Shown: positions 1-4,936 of the stretch, one piece after another | How positions within the stretch are numbered: position 1 is the first letter of the stretch | Layout of the letters: each line of letters starts with the position of its first letter | From: Leptospiraceae bacterium UBA2033 | Lineage (GTDB): Bacteria > Spirochaetota > Leptospiria > Leptospirales > Leptospiraceae | NCBI GenBank assembly: GCA_002333425.1 | Contig: DDBL01000247.1 | Location: forward strand, 1-9,283 | Direction: 5' to 3' | Length of the DNA stretch: 9,283 nucleotides | Notes under the pieces: model-generated | Database searches by the model: none | What the model was told of the DNA's origin: nothing | What the model saw: the letters and a program-made list of their open reading frames with translations, nothing else | Translations under genes and position numbers: made by a program

Positions 1-22
1 TAATTGTACAGCATTGAGCGAT

Positions 23-54
23 GTCGGGAATCTCTACTTCTTGAGATCCCCGAC
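23..54. repeat. Imperfect hairpin, 12-base arms
   Basis: The arms at 23-34 (GTCGGGAATCTC) and 43-54 (GAGATCCCCGAC) pair at 11 of 12 positions around an 8-base loop. It is much more GC-rich than its surroundings. It is followed on the plus strand by AAAAAA, not a T-run, so it is not a standard plus-strand terminator. No A-run precedes it, so it is not a minus-strand terminator either. It may be a structured site such as an origin or recombination site; this is a guess. Confidence 0.5.
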
Positions 55-92
55 AAAAAATTTCGGGGGTGACAGCGAAGGATGATTCTTAC

Positions 93-157
93 ATCGAACT
101 CACGTTAAGAACAGTAGTATATTATAATATACTAATACATTTTTAAATGAGTTCGAT
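93..157. repeat. Nested inverted repeat with central 20-base palindrome
   Basis: ATCGAACTCA (93-102) and TGAGTTCGAT (148-157) form perfect 10-base arms. Between them, 115-134 is a perfect 20-base palindrome (TAGTATATTA followed by its complement). A run of six T (157-162) follows, so on the plus strand the outer stem could act as an intrinsic terminator for transcripts entering from the left. The very AT-rich centre would also suit a melting site or cruciform at an origin. It lies downstream of the minus-strand RHH gene that ends at 165. Confidence 0.55.
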
Positions 158-164
158 TTTTTAA

Positions 165-356
165 CTAAGCCGACTTTTTATAGCCAGCGACTTGTGCTTT
201 TTCTTTCTCAATTTTCTCTAAAATTGCTTGTGAAATGAACTGAGTAGGAGTAAGCGCTACTAGTTGATTGTTTGGAGTCAAGAAATTATCTAATACTTGT
301 AGAACATTCTTTTGGACTCTTACAGTCGTTGTAGCCGGTTTACTTGCCGCTTTCAT
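165..356 (-). CDS. Ribbon-helix-helix DNA-binding protein (63 aa)
   Basis: This is a small basic protein, probably a transcriptional repressor or plasmid copy-number or partition-type regulator. The pattern fits one ribbon-helix-helix domain: a short beta strand TTVRV near residues 9-13, helix A (KNVLQVLDNFL), then helix B (TPTQFISQAILEKIEKE), with a Lys-rich tail. The start at 356 is chosen because a strong AGGAGG site lies just upstream. A longer reading frame from 407 exists, but it would run through the Shine-Dalgarno site and the operator-like palindrome at 390-406. It follows the membrane-protein operon but has its own spacer and RBS, so it may have its own promoter. The family call rests on pattern only. 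The DNA target and regulated genes are unknown; autoregulation through the upstream palindrome is an inference. Confidence 0.72.
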   Translation of the reverse strand: MKAASKPATTTVRVQKNVLQVLDNFLTPNNQLVALTPTQFISQAILEKIEKEKAQVAGYKKSA

Positions 357-389
357 AGAATTAACCTCCTTTTCAGTATTTATCATAAC

Positions 390-406
390 TGTTACACTTT
401 GTAACA
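390..406. promoter_or_regulatory. Palindromic operator candidate upstream of RHH gene
   Basis: TGTTAC (390-395) and GTAACA (401-406) are perfect 6-base arms around ACTTT. The site lies 34 bases upstream of the RHH start and downstream of a TTGACA-like -35 on the minus strand (419-424). It therefore sits where a repressor would cover the -10 region. No clear matching -10 could be assigned. Autoregulation is inferred. Confidence 0.4.
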
Positions 407-431
407 TTCCGTTTCACTTGTCAAACTTTTT

Positions 432-692
432 TTATCTCAAAGATAAAAATTTTTCGTTTTTTGTATCTTCCACAAATACGGGTATGGACTCCCAATAAAT
501 AGGAGTTTTAGACGTTTTACACCAATCCTGACGATAGTAAGCCCTTTTTTGCTCGTTATATATCCAAAGTGGAGCATTAAAGCAAGCTGGTTGTATTGTG
601 GTTCTGGAATCCTTGCGGGTCCCGTGGAGAGTGTTTAGAACGCCAAAAAAGCATAATACAGGAAAGATTGCAAAGAAGAGATTGGTTTTCAT
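432..692 (-). CDS. Small exported or membrane-anchored protein (86 aa)
   Basis: Family not recognised. The start at 692 is preferred over 719 because an AGGAAAGG-like site lies 8-9 bases upstream and the protein then begins like a signal sequence: MKTN, followed by the hydrophobic stretch LFFAIFPVLCFFGVL (residues 5-19). The LCFFG around Cys14 is not a good lipobox because residue -1 is Leu. The mature part has two Cys (37 and 58), which could form a disulfide, and is rich in Tyr and Trp. It is the last gene of the minus-strand operon that starts at 2544. It begins one base after the stop of the 30-residue gene upstream, and its RBS lies inside that gene. It probably acts in the envelope with the membrane proteins encoded before it. 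Confidence 0.6.
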   Translation of the reverse strand: MKTNLFFAIFPVLCFFGVLNTLHGTRKDSRTTIQPACFNAPLWIYNEQKRAYYRQDWCKTSKTPIYWESIPVFVEDTKNEKFLSLR

Positions 693-693
693 C

Positions 694-786
694 TTAATAA
701 CCTTTCCTTTTTCCTCCATAGCTCAGAGTTAAAAAAGCTATGAGGGAACCAAATAAAAAGAGTCCAGCAAGGATAAAGTAAACCAT
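694..786 (-). CDS. 30-aa single-helix membrane microprotein
   Basis: A very short gene coding for MVYFILAGLFLFG..., nearly all one hydrophobic helix (residues 2-22), with the basic tail GGKRKGY. Its ATG overlaps the stop of the 269-residue gene in a TAATG junction. An AGGAGTAGGGG Shine-Dalgarno-like stretch sits upstream, and its own stop is one base from the next ATG. This spacing on both sides is the best sign that it is translated. By shape it resembles small phage coat or accessory membrane peptides, or the small subunit of a membrane complex, but no family can be assigned. Predicted topology is N-terminus out, basic C-terminus in the cytoplasm. Confidence 0.6.
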   Translation of the reverse strand: MVYFILAGLFLFGSLIAFLTLSYGGKRKGY

Positions 787-1595
787 TATGCCCCTACTCC
801 TTGACTGGTTGATGTTGTATTGTTTGCAGGTCTTTGATAGTTTGCGTTGACCTCGACCGGTCTAGTATGTCGTTGGAAAATTCTTTCGTCGTCGTGTAGT
901 AAATCGTCGGATTTTGACGCTAGGTAATTTTTTCTGCCTTCATTGCTGACTAGCGAATACATGCCGTAAGCTGTGACTTTGCCCGCCGCTTCGGTTGTAT
1001 ATACTCTTGTCCTTGCGTATCCTTCTATATACATGGGATTATGCTCTATTGCTTCATCCATATTTTTCTTGTGAAGGGAACGATTGAAAATATAAAAAAC
1101 GTAAACAAACGCAATAGAAAAGGTTACAGTCATTAATAGTAAACTTCCTATTTTGATCTGAGTATCAGTATCTAGTAAATCAATATTCAATTTTAATTTC
1201 AGAAACGAATAAACCGAAATCGAGAAAAGTATTACTGTAAAAATATAGGCAATGATTTCCACTTTATGAAAAAGAGTCCAAATCAAAGATAAGACTAATG
1301 CAGATAAAACTATTATCTGAGTAAGGTCTAAATCATTGTTATTCTCTCGATTTTTTTCAGCTTCTACTTTTAATCTTTGCTCTGAAATTTTCAATTGTAG
1401 GTTTGTTAATTTTAGTTCCTTCGCGGCATCTGCCATTGTGGAATTTTTCAAAGAATTAAATTCAGTCTGTAAATCTTCCAACTTCATAGCTGCCGAGTTG
1501 GAACCAATTTTCATCCAGGGATACATTAAGCTGAAAAAGACAATTCCAACTAAAAGCCCTAACATTAAATAGATTTGTTTATTATTATTATTCAT
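786..1595 (-). CDS. Four-helix membrane protein with coiled coil (269 aa)
   Basis: Family not recognised. Visible layout: TM1 at about 7-27; a charged, heptad-like segment at about 35-84 rich in Lys, Glu and Leu; TM2 at 91-109; TM3 at 112-133; TM4 at 148-170; then a hydrophilic C-terminal region of about 100 residues (171-269) ending in an Asn/Thr/Ser-rich tail. With an even number of helices, both ends should lie on the same side, and positive charges after TM4 (NRSLHKK) favour the cytoplasm. The coiled coil would then face the periplasm. GGAG lies about 8 bases upstream of the ATG at 1595. It is the second large membrane gene of its operon, between the 303-residue membrane-HTH protein and the 30-residue peptide. 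Co-transcription suggests that these form one membrane assembly. Function unknown. Confidence 0.72.
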   Translation of the reverse strand: MNNNNKQIYLMLGLLVGIVFFSLMYPWMKIGSNSAAMKLEDLQTEFNSLKNSTMADAAKELKLTNLQLKISEQRLKVEAEKNRENNNDLDLTQIIVLSALVLSLIWTLFHKVEIIAYIFTVILFSISVYSFLKLKLNIDLLDTDTQIKIGSLLLMTVTFSIAFVYVFYIFNRSLHKKNMDEAIEHNPMYIEGYARTRVYTTEAAGKVTAYGMYSLVSNEGRKNYLASKSDDLLHDDERIFQRHTRPVEVNANYQRPANNTTSTSQGVGA

Positions 1596-1597
1596 TT

Positions 1598-1633
1598 TTA
1601 TATCTCCAGTCCATAAAGTCCATGAAAGTCCAT
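1598..1633 (-). other. 11-codon coupled mini-ORF over AGTCCAT repeats
   Basis: The stop of the 303-residue gene overlaps an ATG (TAATG). That ATG opens an 11-codon reading frame (MDFHGLYGLEI) ending 2 bases before the ATG of the 269-residue gene and covering its RBS. The DNA holds three near-tandem AGTCCAT units (from 1609, 1618 and 1628). It may carry terminating ribosomes across the gap as a coupling leader, or be a chance product of the repeat. Confidence 0.35.
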
Positions 1634-2544
1634 TATCTGTCCGTTACGGGTGCGTTATTTGCAGAAATTTCCTTTTGCTTGCGTGCCCGTATCTTACTAG
1701 CAAGGGCTAAGAGTGTAAAGGCTGTTGATCTACCTACATCGAATTTGGTTTTGATTTTTTCAAAGTCGTTCATGTTGCTGTCAAGTATGGCTTTTACAAT
1801 TACTAGCTTTTCTTCTTTTGTGATTTTTCTAGCTCTCTTTTTTTTGATTATTTCTTTAGGTTTTTCGCCGTTAGCCTCTCTTTGTTCATTTTCTATTTTT
1901 AAAGCTTCTCTTTGTTTAGCCTCTTCAATTTCTTTTTCTAGTTCTTTATTTTTTTTATCTTTATAATTATTTCTTGCATCCCATAAAATCACGAAAGGAG
2001 GAATGAAAGAAATTCCAACTCCAATAATGAATCCAGCTAGACCGCTTTGTAATAGTCCTGACCAAGCATACATTGAGAATATTCCAGAAATAAAAGCGAT
2101 TCCAAGAGGTAGCCAAAACGCTCCTTTGTTCGCTAGATGATGTAAGTAAGTTTCAAAAATTACGGAAGCAAAAACGCCAAATGGAACTGATATGAAAGTC
2201 GATGTATTTCTAAATTTGCTCATCATGGCAACAAATCCCACTGTATGGCTAATTGCTTGTGAACCCATTGCAGTAAGCGTCATGAGGTTGGATTTTTTTT
2301 TATCGTCTGAATTCAGAAACCAGTGCAACTTATCATTTACTTTTTCCCAAAAACTTTTTTCTGTTTTTTGAGCTAATGAATCATCTAAAACGTTTTCTAA
2401 ATCTTCATAACTGTATTCGATTTTTGCAGGCTTTGGAGTAGGGAATAACTCAGGCTCTTTCTCTATTCGTTTTTGATCTGCTTCATATTTTATATAGCTC
2501 TCTCTGTGTTTTCCGTTTGGCTTTACTTCGATTGTATCTTGCAT
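1633..2544 (-). CDS. Membrane protein with C-terminal helix-turn-helix (303 aa)
   Basis: Not assigned to a named family. An N-terminal hydrophilic segment (1-85) is followed by four predicted TM helices at about 87-109, 115-136, 141-161 and 165-188. Next comes a charged coiled coil (about 195-235, many Lys/Glu), a very basic stretch (KKKRARK, 234-240) and a compact domain at 243-287. The DFEKIKTKFDVGRSTAFTLL part of that domain reads like a helix-turn-helix with the VGRSTA turn seen in resolvase- or terminase-small-subunit-like domains. Both termini should be cytoplasmic, so the HTH could touch DNA at the membrane. The start at 2544 has GGAG 9 bases upstream. The gene is divergent from a small RHH regulator, and the shared 124-base spacer holds operator-like repeats. 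Possible roles are DNA tethering, partition or membrane signalling; none is shown. Confidence 0.72.
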   Translation of the reverse strand: MQDTIEVKPNGKHRESYIKYEADQKRIEKEPELFPTPKPAKIEYSYEDLENVLDDSLAQKTEKSFWEKVNDKLHWFLNSDDKKKSNLMTLTAMGSQAISHTVGFVAMMSKFRNTSTFISVPFGVFASVIFETYLHHLANKGAFWLPLGIAFISGIFSMYAWSGLLQSGLAGFIIGVGISFIPPFVILWDARNNYKDKKNKELEKEIEEAKQREALKIENEQREANGEKPKEIIKKKRARKITKEEKLVIVKAILDSNMNDFEKIKTKFDVGRSTAFTLLALASKIRARKQKEISANNAPVTDR

Positions 2545-2565
2545 GTGATAGACTCCAGTATATTA

Positions 2566-2580
2566 GTTTCTAATAGAAAC
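2566..2580. promoter_or_regulatory. Perfect palindrome GTTTCTAATAGAAAC, operator candidate
   Basis: The 7-base arms GTTTCTA and TAGAAAC flank one central A. The core TAGTTTCTA (2564-2572) recurs at 2646-2654, and a shorter TAGTTTC is at 2584-2590. The palindrome lies between the predicted minus-strand transcription start and the 303-residue gene, so a bound repressor would block that operon. The neighbouring 50-residue RHH protein is the likely binder (inference). Confidence 0.55.
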
Positions 2581-2595
2581 AAATAGTTTCAAACA

Positions 2596-2624
2596 CACAT
2601 AAAATATAATTCAAAAGTTGTCAA
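2596..2624 (-). promoter_or_regulatory. Candidate promoter for the membrane-protein operon
   Basis: On the minus strand, TTGACA (2619-2624) matches the -35 consensus perfectly. A 17-base spacer leads to a weak -10, TATGTG (2596-2601). The predicted start near 2589 lies inside the TAGTTTC half-site (2584-2590). Confidence 0.42.
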
Positions 2625-2640
2625 ATAGTATTTGCTAAAA

Positions 2641-2659
2641 ATTAATAGTTTCTATTAAT
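2641..2659. promoter_or_regulatory. Inverted repeat ATTAATAG-TTT-CTATTAAT, operator candidate
   Basis: Perfect 8-base arms (2641-2648 and 2652-2659) surround TTT, and the site contains the TAGTTTCTA core. It ends 9 bases before the ATG of the RHH gene at 2669. It is placed where that gene's -10 would be expected (a TTGTCA at 2618-2623 lies 17 bases before it), as in an autoregulated RHH gene. Confidence 0.55.
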
Positions 2660-2668
2660 AATAAATTT

Positions 2669-2821
2669 ATGACAGAAACTAAAAAGACGATTTCGGTATA
2701 TATCGAAACGGAAATACAAGAAAAGATTCAAACTAGAGCGAAAGAGGAAAATAGAACTTTTTCGAATATGCTAAACATAATTCTAAGAAAGGCTTTATTT
2801 TCAGGCAAAAAAGAAAAGTGA
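2669..2821 (+). CDS. Ribbon-helix-helix (Arc/CopG-like) regulator (50 aa)
   Basis: A 50-residue protein that fits one ribbon-helix-helix domain. The beta strand KKTISVYI (5-12) is followed by helix A (ETEIQEKIQTRAKEEN, about 13-28) and helix B (TFSNMLNIILRKAL, about 30-43). Helix B starts with the Thr-Phe-Ser cap common in this fold. RHH proteins dimerise through the strand and contact DNA in the major groove. It is transcribed away from the membrane-protein operon, and its start is 9 bases after a perfect inverted repeat that shares the TAGTTTCTA core with the site in front of that operon. Autoregulation and control of the divergent operon are inferred. The upstream region is AT-rich with no clear Shine-Dalgarno site. 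Its last four codons (KKEK) and stop lie inside a direct repeat also found at 3317 and, in part, at 4063. It could also be an unpaired antitoxin. Confidence 0.75.
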   Translation: MTETKKTISVYIETEIQEKIQTRAKEENRTFSNMLNIILRKALFSGKKEK

Positions 2822-2824
2822 TTA
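2806..2824. repeat. Direct repeat copy 1 (19 bases)
   Basis: CAAAAAAGAAAAGTGATTA is identical to 3317-3335, and its last 16 bases match copy 3. Similarity fades after this point (AGAGTTTT against GGGGGTTTT). It spans the last four codons and stop of the 50-residue RHH gene and ends 6 bases before the stop of the convergent lipoprotein gene. Confidence 0.7.
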
Positions 2825-2830
2825 AGAGTT

Positions 2831-3250
2831 TTAAAAGAATCCGTTTTTTCCTAACTGGAAAGTATCAGCTTCTTCTATGTGACAATCGTATTTTCCGAGC
2901 GTGGTAATTGTTCTGGAGAAAATACATCCATCTACATTGACCGCATAACCTAAAACTAAAGCCGCATACAGATGAATTTTTCTTTTACATTCCTTAACAG
3001 AATCGACTTTATACAATCTGTCATCATTAATAGATTGAGGAAATGCTGTATTTATAATTCTATGAATTTGTTTACCGCATAAAGCATTGTATTCACGGCT
3101 ATTATCTGGTGTTTGAGCAAGATAGTAAAATCTTAGTAGTTGACTTAATTGGTATTTTGCATCTTTACCTTTAATCGTTCCCTCAGTTTCCCAAGGCGAA
3201 TAACTACAGCCAAGAAAAAGGATTATAAAGATATATAATTTTGTTTTCAT
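2831..3250 (-). CDS. Putative lipoprotein (139 aa)
   Basis: The N-terminus MKTKLYIFIILFLGC is a classic lipoprotein signal: two Lys, a hydrophobic core and the lipobox LFLGC with Cys15 as the lipidation site. The start at 3250 is chosen so that the signal sits at the end; a longer frame from 3289 would place 13 extra residues before it. The mature protein has four further Cys (58, 88, 109, 123), enough for two disulfides, which suits an oxidising compartment. No enzyme motif was recognised. It stands alone on the minus strand between direct-repeat copies 1 and 2, is convergent with the RHH gene and divergent from the plus-strand pair, so it looks like independently acquired cargo. Phage and plasmid lipoproteins of this size can act in surface conversion or superinfection exclusion, but nothing here proves such a role. 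Confidence 0.68.
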   Translation of the reverse strand: MKTKLYIFIILFLGCSYSPWETEGTIKGKDAKYQLSQLLRFYYLAQTPDNSREYNALCGKQIHRIINTAFPQSINDDRLYKVDSVKECKRKIHLYAALVLGYAVNVDGCIFSRTITTLGKYDCHIEEADTFQLGKNGFF

Positions 3251-3316
3251 GGTTAAAGCATTTAAAACCCTAGCTTTATAGGAAAGCATTTTTATTTATA
3301 CTTGATCTGAAAAAGT

Positions 3317-3350
3317 CAAAAAAGAAAAGTGATTAGGGGGTTTTTGTGGG
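3317..3350. repeat. Direct repeat copy 2 (34 bases)
   Basis: The core GAAAAGTGATTAGGGGG is shared with copy 3; 3320-3350 differs from 4063-4092 by only one extra T in the T-run. The first 19 bases equal copy 1. It lies between the divergent starts of the lipoprotein gene and the plus-strand pair, so it separates two cargo units. Confidence 0.75.
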
Positions 3351-3397
3351 ACTTAAATTAAGTTTGACAATTTCATGAAAAAGCAAATCTTCTTAGT

Positions 3398-3781
3398 ATG
3401 TCCGATAAGATAGTAGAATTTCTACAAAGTTCCAATACCTACATTGCAAAAATAAGAACCGCTAGCGCAATGAACCCGCTTTTATGGCTCATTGCTTTTT
3501 TAGCACTTCCCTGTTTTACGCTTATCGGATTTATCGTTTATAATAGAACTGATTCAATCTTACCTTATTGCATAGGCTCTTTTTTCGCTCTTATTGTTTT
3601 CGTTTACCTTGCAATTTACGTCTATTTCGCAATCACAAAACCGGAAAACTTACGCTCTGAAAATTTCGTAATCGAAAAAATGAAAACTGAACTTATTGCA
3701 AATCAATACACAAAAAAATTGCCTCAAAAAAATCCTATTCCTATCGAAGCCGATAATGAGATAACAAGTAATGAAGAATAA
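3398..3781 (+). CDS. Two-helix membrane protein, paired with Cas2/SinR-like gene (127 aa)
   Basis: Family not recognised. The N-terminal 26 residues are soluble. They are followed by two hydrophobic helices at about 27-48 (LLWLIAFLALPCFTLIGF) and 56-79 (with FFALIVFVYLAIYVYF), then a charged C-terminal segment of about 48 residues ending in an acidic tail. Two helices with both ends in the cytoplasm is the shape of many small two-TM effectors in defence and toxin systems (SLATT-like proteins share the shape, but similarity to them was not established). The stop overlaps the next gene by 11 bases, so the two are probably made together. There is no clear Shine-Dalgarno site before the ATG. A TTGACA lies at 3364-3369 without a convincing -10, leaving a very short leader. 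The pair is on the opposite strand to its neighbours and bounded by direct-repeat copies 2 and 3, which suggests a mobile cargo unit. Confidence 0.66.
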   Translation: MSDKIVEFLQSSNTYIAKIRTASAMNPLLWLIAFLALPCFTLIGFIVYNRTDSILPYCIGSFFALIVFVYLAIYVYFAITKPENLRSENFVIEKMKTELIANQYTKKLPQKNPIPIEADNEITSNEE

Positions 3782-4064
3782 GTTTTATATACTTTCCATT
3801 CAGCCTAATACTCAAGTTGAAGAAAAGGCTTTAATTCAAAAGCTGGATATAGCTGATGATTGGATTCAAATTTTTCCTTATACGTTTATTTTCATTTCTA
3901 ATAGAAGTTCTAAAGAATGGTTTAATATACTAAAACCTGTTCTTGATGTGCAATTATTTTTTATCTCAGAAATTTCTAATTCAAATAGACAGGGTTGGAT
4001 TCCTAAATGGGCTTGGGATAGATTAAAGCAAGGCAAAAATTCTTTCATTGATATAGAGCAATAA
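3771..4064 (+). CDS. Small Cas2/SinR-like ferredoxin-fold protein, candidate (97 aa)
   Basis: The pattern suggests a beta-alpha-beta-beta-alpha-beta ferredoxin fold of the Cas2/SinR-like type: strand 1 FYILSIQP (5-12), helix 1 about 16-27, strand 2 IQIFPYTFIFIS (32-43), helix 2 about 47-58, strand 3 QLFFISEIS (60-68). The tail QGWIPKWAWDRL (73-84) resembles the GW-P-xxxW-x-WL ending I associate with small SinR-like and Cas2-like relatives. No CRISPR array or cas gene is near, so a spacer-acquisition role is unlikely. The acidic residue that ends strand 1 in nuclease-active Cas2 is not present (Q11), so it may not be a nuclease. It overlaps the two-TM gene by 11 bases. A regulatory, sensing or antidote role next to a membrane effector is plausible but inferred. 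The fold call needs structural confirmation. Confidence 0.5.
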   Translation: MKNKFYILSIQPNTQVEEKALIQKLDIADDWIQIFPYTFIFISNRSSKEWFNILKPVLDVQLFFISEISNSNRQGWIPKWAWDRLKQGKNSFIDIEQ

Positions 4065-4092
4065 AAGAAAAGTGATTAGGGGGTTTTGTGGG
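4063..4092. repeat. Direct repeat copy 3 (30 bases)
   Basis: Shares GAAAAGTGATTAGGGGG and the following TTTT-GTGGG with copy 2, with one T fewer. It begins 2 bases before the end of the Cas2/SinR-like gene's stop and ends 6 bases before the stop of the convergent toxin gene. Confidence 0.75.
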
Positions 4093-4098
4093 TAAGAT

Positions 4099-4386
4099 TT
4101 ACTTATCTTTGTAAACTTGCTTTCTGTGGTCTATACTGATAATGATGATTTCCTTTTCCTCTGCATTGAAATCAAATATCATTCGATAATCTCCGATCCT
4201 GTATTTATACTTAGACTCAGAGCCTTTCAATTTCTGGATATGTCGATTGTTGATAGAAGTCTCACTGATTTCTAAAATAATTTCTTCTATCTTTCTCTGT
4301 GTATCTTTTGGAAGTTTTTCAAGTTGCTTTTCAAGCCAGCTATATATGAAAATGTTGTTTAGATTTTTATACTTTTTGGTTGCCAT
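4099..4386 (-). CDS. RelE/ParE-superfamily toxin (95 aa)
   Basis: A typical type II toxin of the RelE/ParE fold, which either cuts mRNA on the ribosome or poisons gyrase. Seen: an N-terminal helical part with WLEKQLEKLPKDTQRKIEEII (17-37), then the signature KLKGSESKYKYRIGDYRMIF (52-71), a beta hairpin (EIIIISID, 79-86) and the ending HRKQVYK (87-93). The GDYR motif and terminal H-R...VY match the RelE/YafQ/HigB-like pattern better than classical ParE, so an mRNA interferase is the first guess. The length is normal and the residues look intact. The gene starts inside the upstream 179-residue gene (28-base overlap), the usual arrangement when the antitoxin comes first. No recognisable small antitoxin is adjacent, so the upstream protein is the candidate partner. 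Confidence 0.85.
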   Translation of the reverse strand: MATKKYKNLNNIFIYSWLEKQLEKLPKDTQRKIEEIILEISETSINNRHIQKLKGSESKYKYRIGDYRMIFDFNAEEKEIIIISIDHRKQVYKDK

Positions 4387-4898
4387 TCTACAAACTTTTC
4401 AATTCTATTTTCTCGAATATCTTCATCAAATTGCTTTATTGAATTAACCATATTTTCATCAGACAAAACATCTAACGTTTCATAGTAATTTATAATTTCC
4501 TCGGCAATCTTAATATATATTTCTTGAATCTTTTTTCCGGTATCACTTACCCCTAGAGTAATTTTATCTGAATGAATTCCATTTAAAATATGTTCGTATA
4601 CTTCCATATATGGGGTTAAATTGTCATAAGCTTCTTTTGCTTGCTCAATTGTCAGAGTAGTAGGATCAGCATTTTCCAAAATGATAAGATATTTTTCTAG
4701 GTAATCCAGAAATAAAGATTCGAAAAAGTTTCTAAAATTTGGTATCAGAAATAAGACTTGAGCCAAGAATCTTACTACATGAAAAGACCATGGCATTTTT
4801 GGTTTAAAGTCCGAATTATTCCTAGAAGGATAATTCGAATAACTTAAAACATTTCCAGCCGATAGAACTATATGTTTTGATATTAATTCAGTAGTCAT
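4359..4898 (-). CDS. Unknown protein upstream of RelE-type toxin; candidate atypical antitoxin (179 aa)
   Basis: Not recognised as a family. It is over twice the usual length of a RelB, PHD or HTH antitoxin, and no RHH, HTH or AbrB domain is visible. The N-terminal part is polar and then has an aromatic, hydrophobic stretch (about 38-75, VVRFLAQVLFLIPNFRNFF). The rest is helical and charged. The C-terminal segment (149-179: MVNSIKQFDEDIRENRIEKF then VEWQPKSIKI) has the extended charged look of a toxin-wrapping antitoxin tail. It ends 28 bases inside the toxin gene, so the two are co-translated. A good promoter directly precedes the ATG with almost no leader. The neutralising role is inferred from position alone. 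It could instead be an unrelated protein that replaced or fused to the original antitoxin. Confidence 0.6.
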   Translation of the reverse strand: MTTELISKHIVLSAGNVLSYSNYPSRNNSDFKPKMPWSFHVVRFLAQVLFLIPNFRNFFESLFLDYLEKYLIILENADPTTLTIEQAKEAYDNLTPYMEVYEHILNGIHSDKITLGVSDTGKKIQEIYIKIAEEIINYYETLDVLSDENMVNSIKQFDEDIRENRIEKFVEWQPKSIKI

Positions 4899-4905
4899 GC
4901 TTACA

Positions 4906-4933
4906 ATTATCGTAACATTAAGGAAAAGGTCAA
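4906..4933 (-). promoter_or_regulatory. Promoter of the toxin pair, near-leaderless
   Basis: On the minus strand, TTGACC (4928-4933) and GATAAT (4906-4911) are 16 bases apart. The -10 ends 7 bases before the ATG at 4898, so the transcript probably starts at or next to the start codon. No Shine-Dalgarno site would be on the mRNA. Confidence 0.55.
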
Positions 4934-4936
4934 GTT

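Noticed and set aside
23..54. Intrinsic terminator
   Set aside because: The stem is good, but neither strand has a T-run at the proper side.
115..134. Geminivirus-like nick site (TAATATTAC-type) at a rolling-circle origin
   Set aside because: The sequence has only a similar AT string, in a palindrome and not in a hairpin loop, and no Rep protein is seen.
1622..1966. Plus-strand hydrophobic frame opposite the 303-residue gene
   Set aside because: It is the complement of a Lys/Glu-rich coding stretch, which gives Ser/Phe/Leu-rich shadow frames; it has no ribosome site.
694..2544. Filamentous-phage morphogenesis operon (Zot-type ATPase with small coat peptides)
   Set aside because: The small membrane peptides fit, but neither large protein has a Walker A motif or Zot-like layout, and no rolling-circle replication protein is present.
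2804..2830. A AAA AAG slippery sequence at the end of the 50-residue RHH gene, possible -1 frameshift
   Set aside because: The run is part of a direct repeat also found outside genes, and the extension runs antisense to the lipoprotein gene without resembling a domain.
3771..4064. Genuine CRISPR Cas2
   Set aside because: No repeats-and-spacers array and no cas1 or effector gene in the window, and the usual acidic residue after strand 1 is missing.
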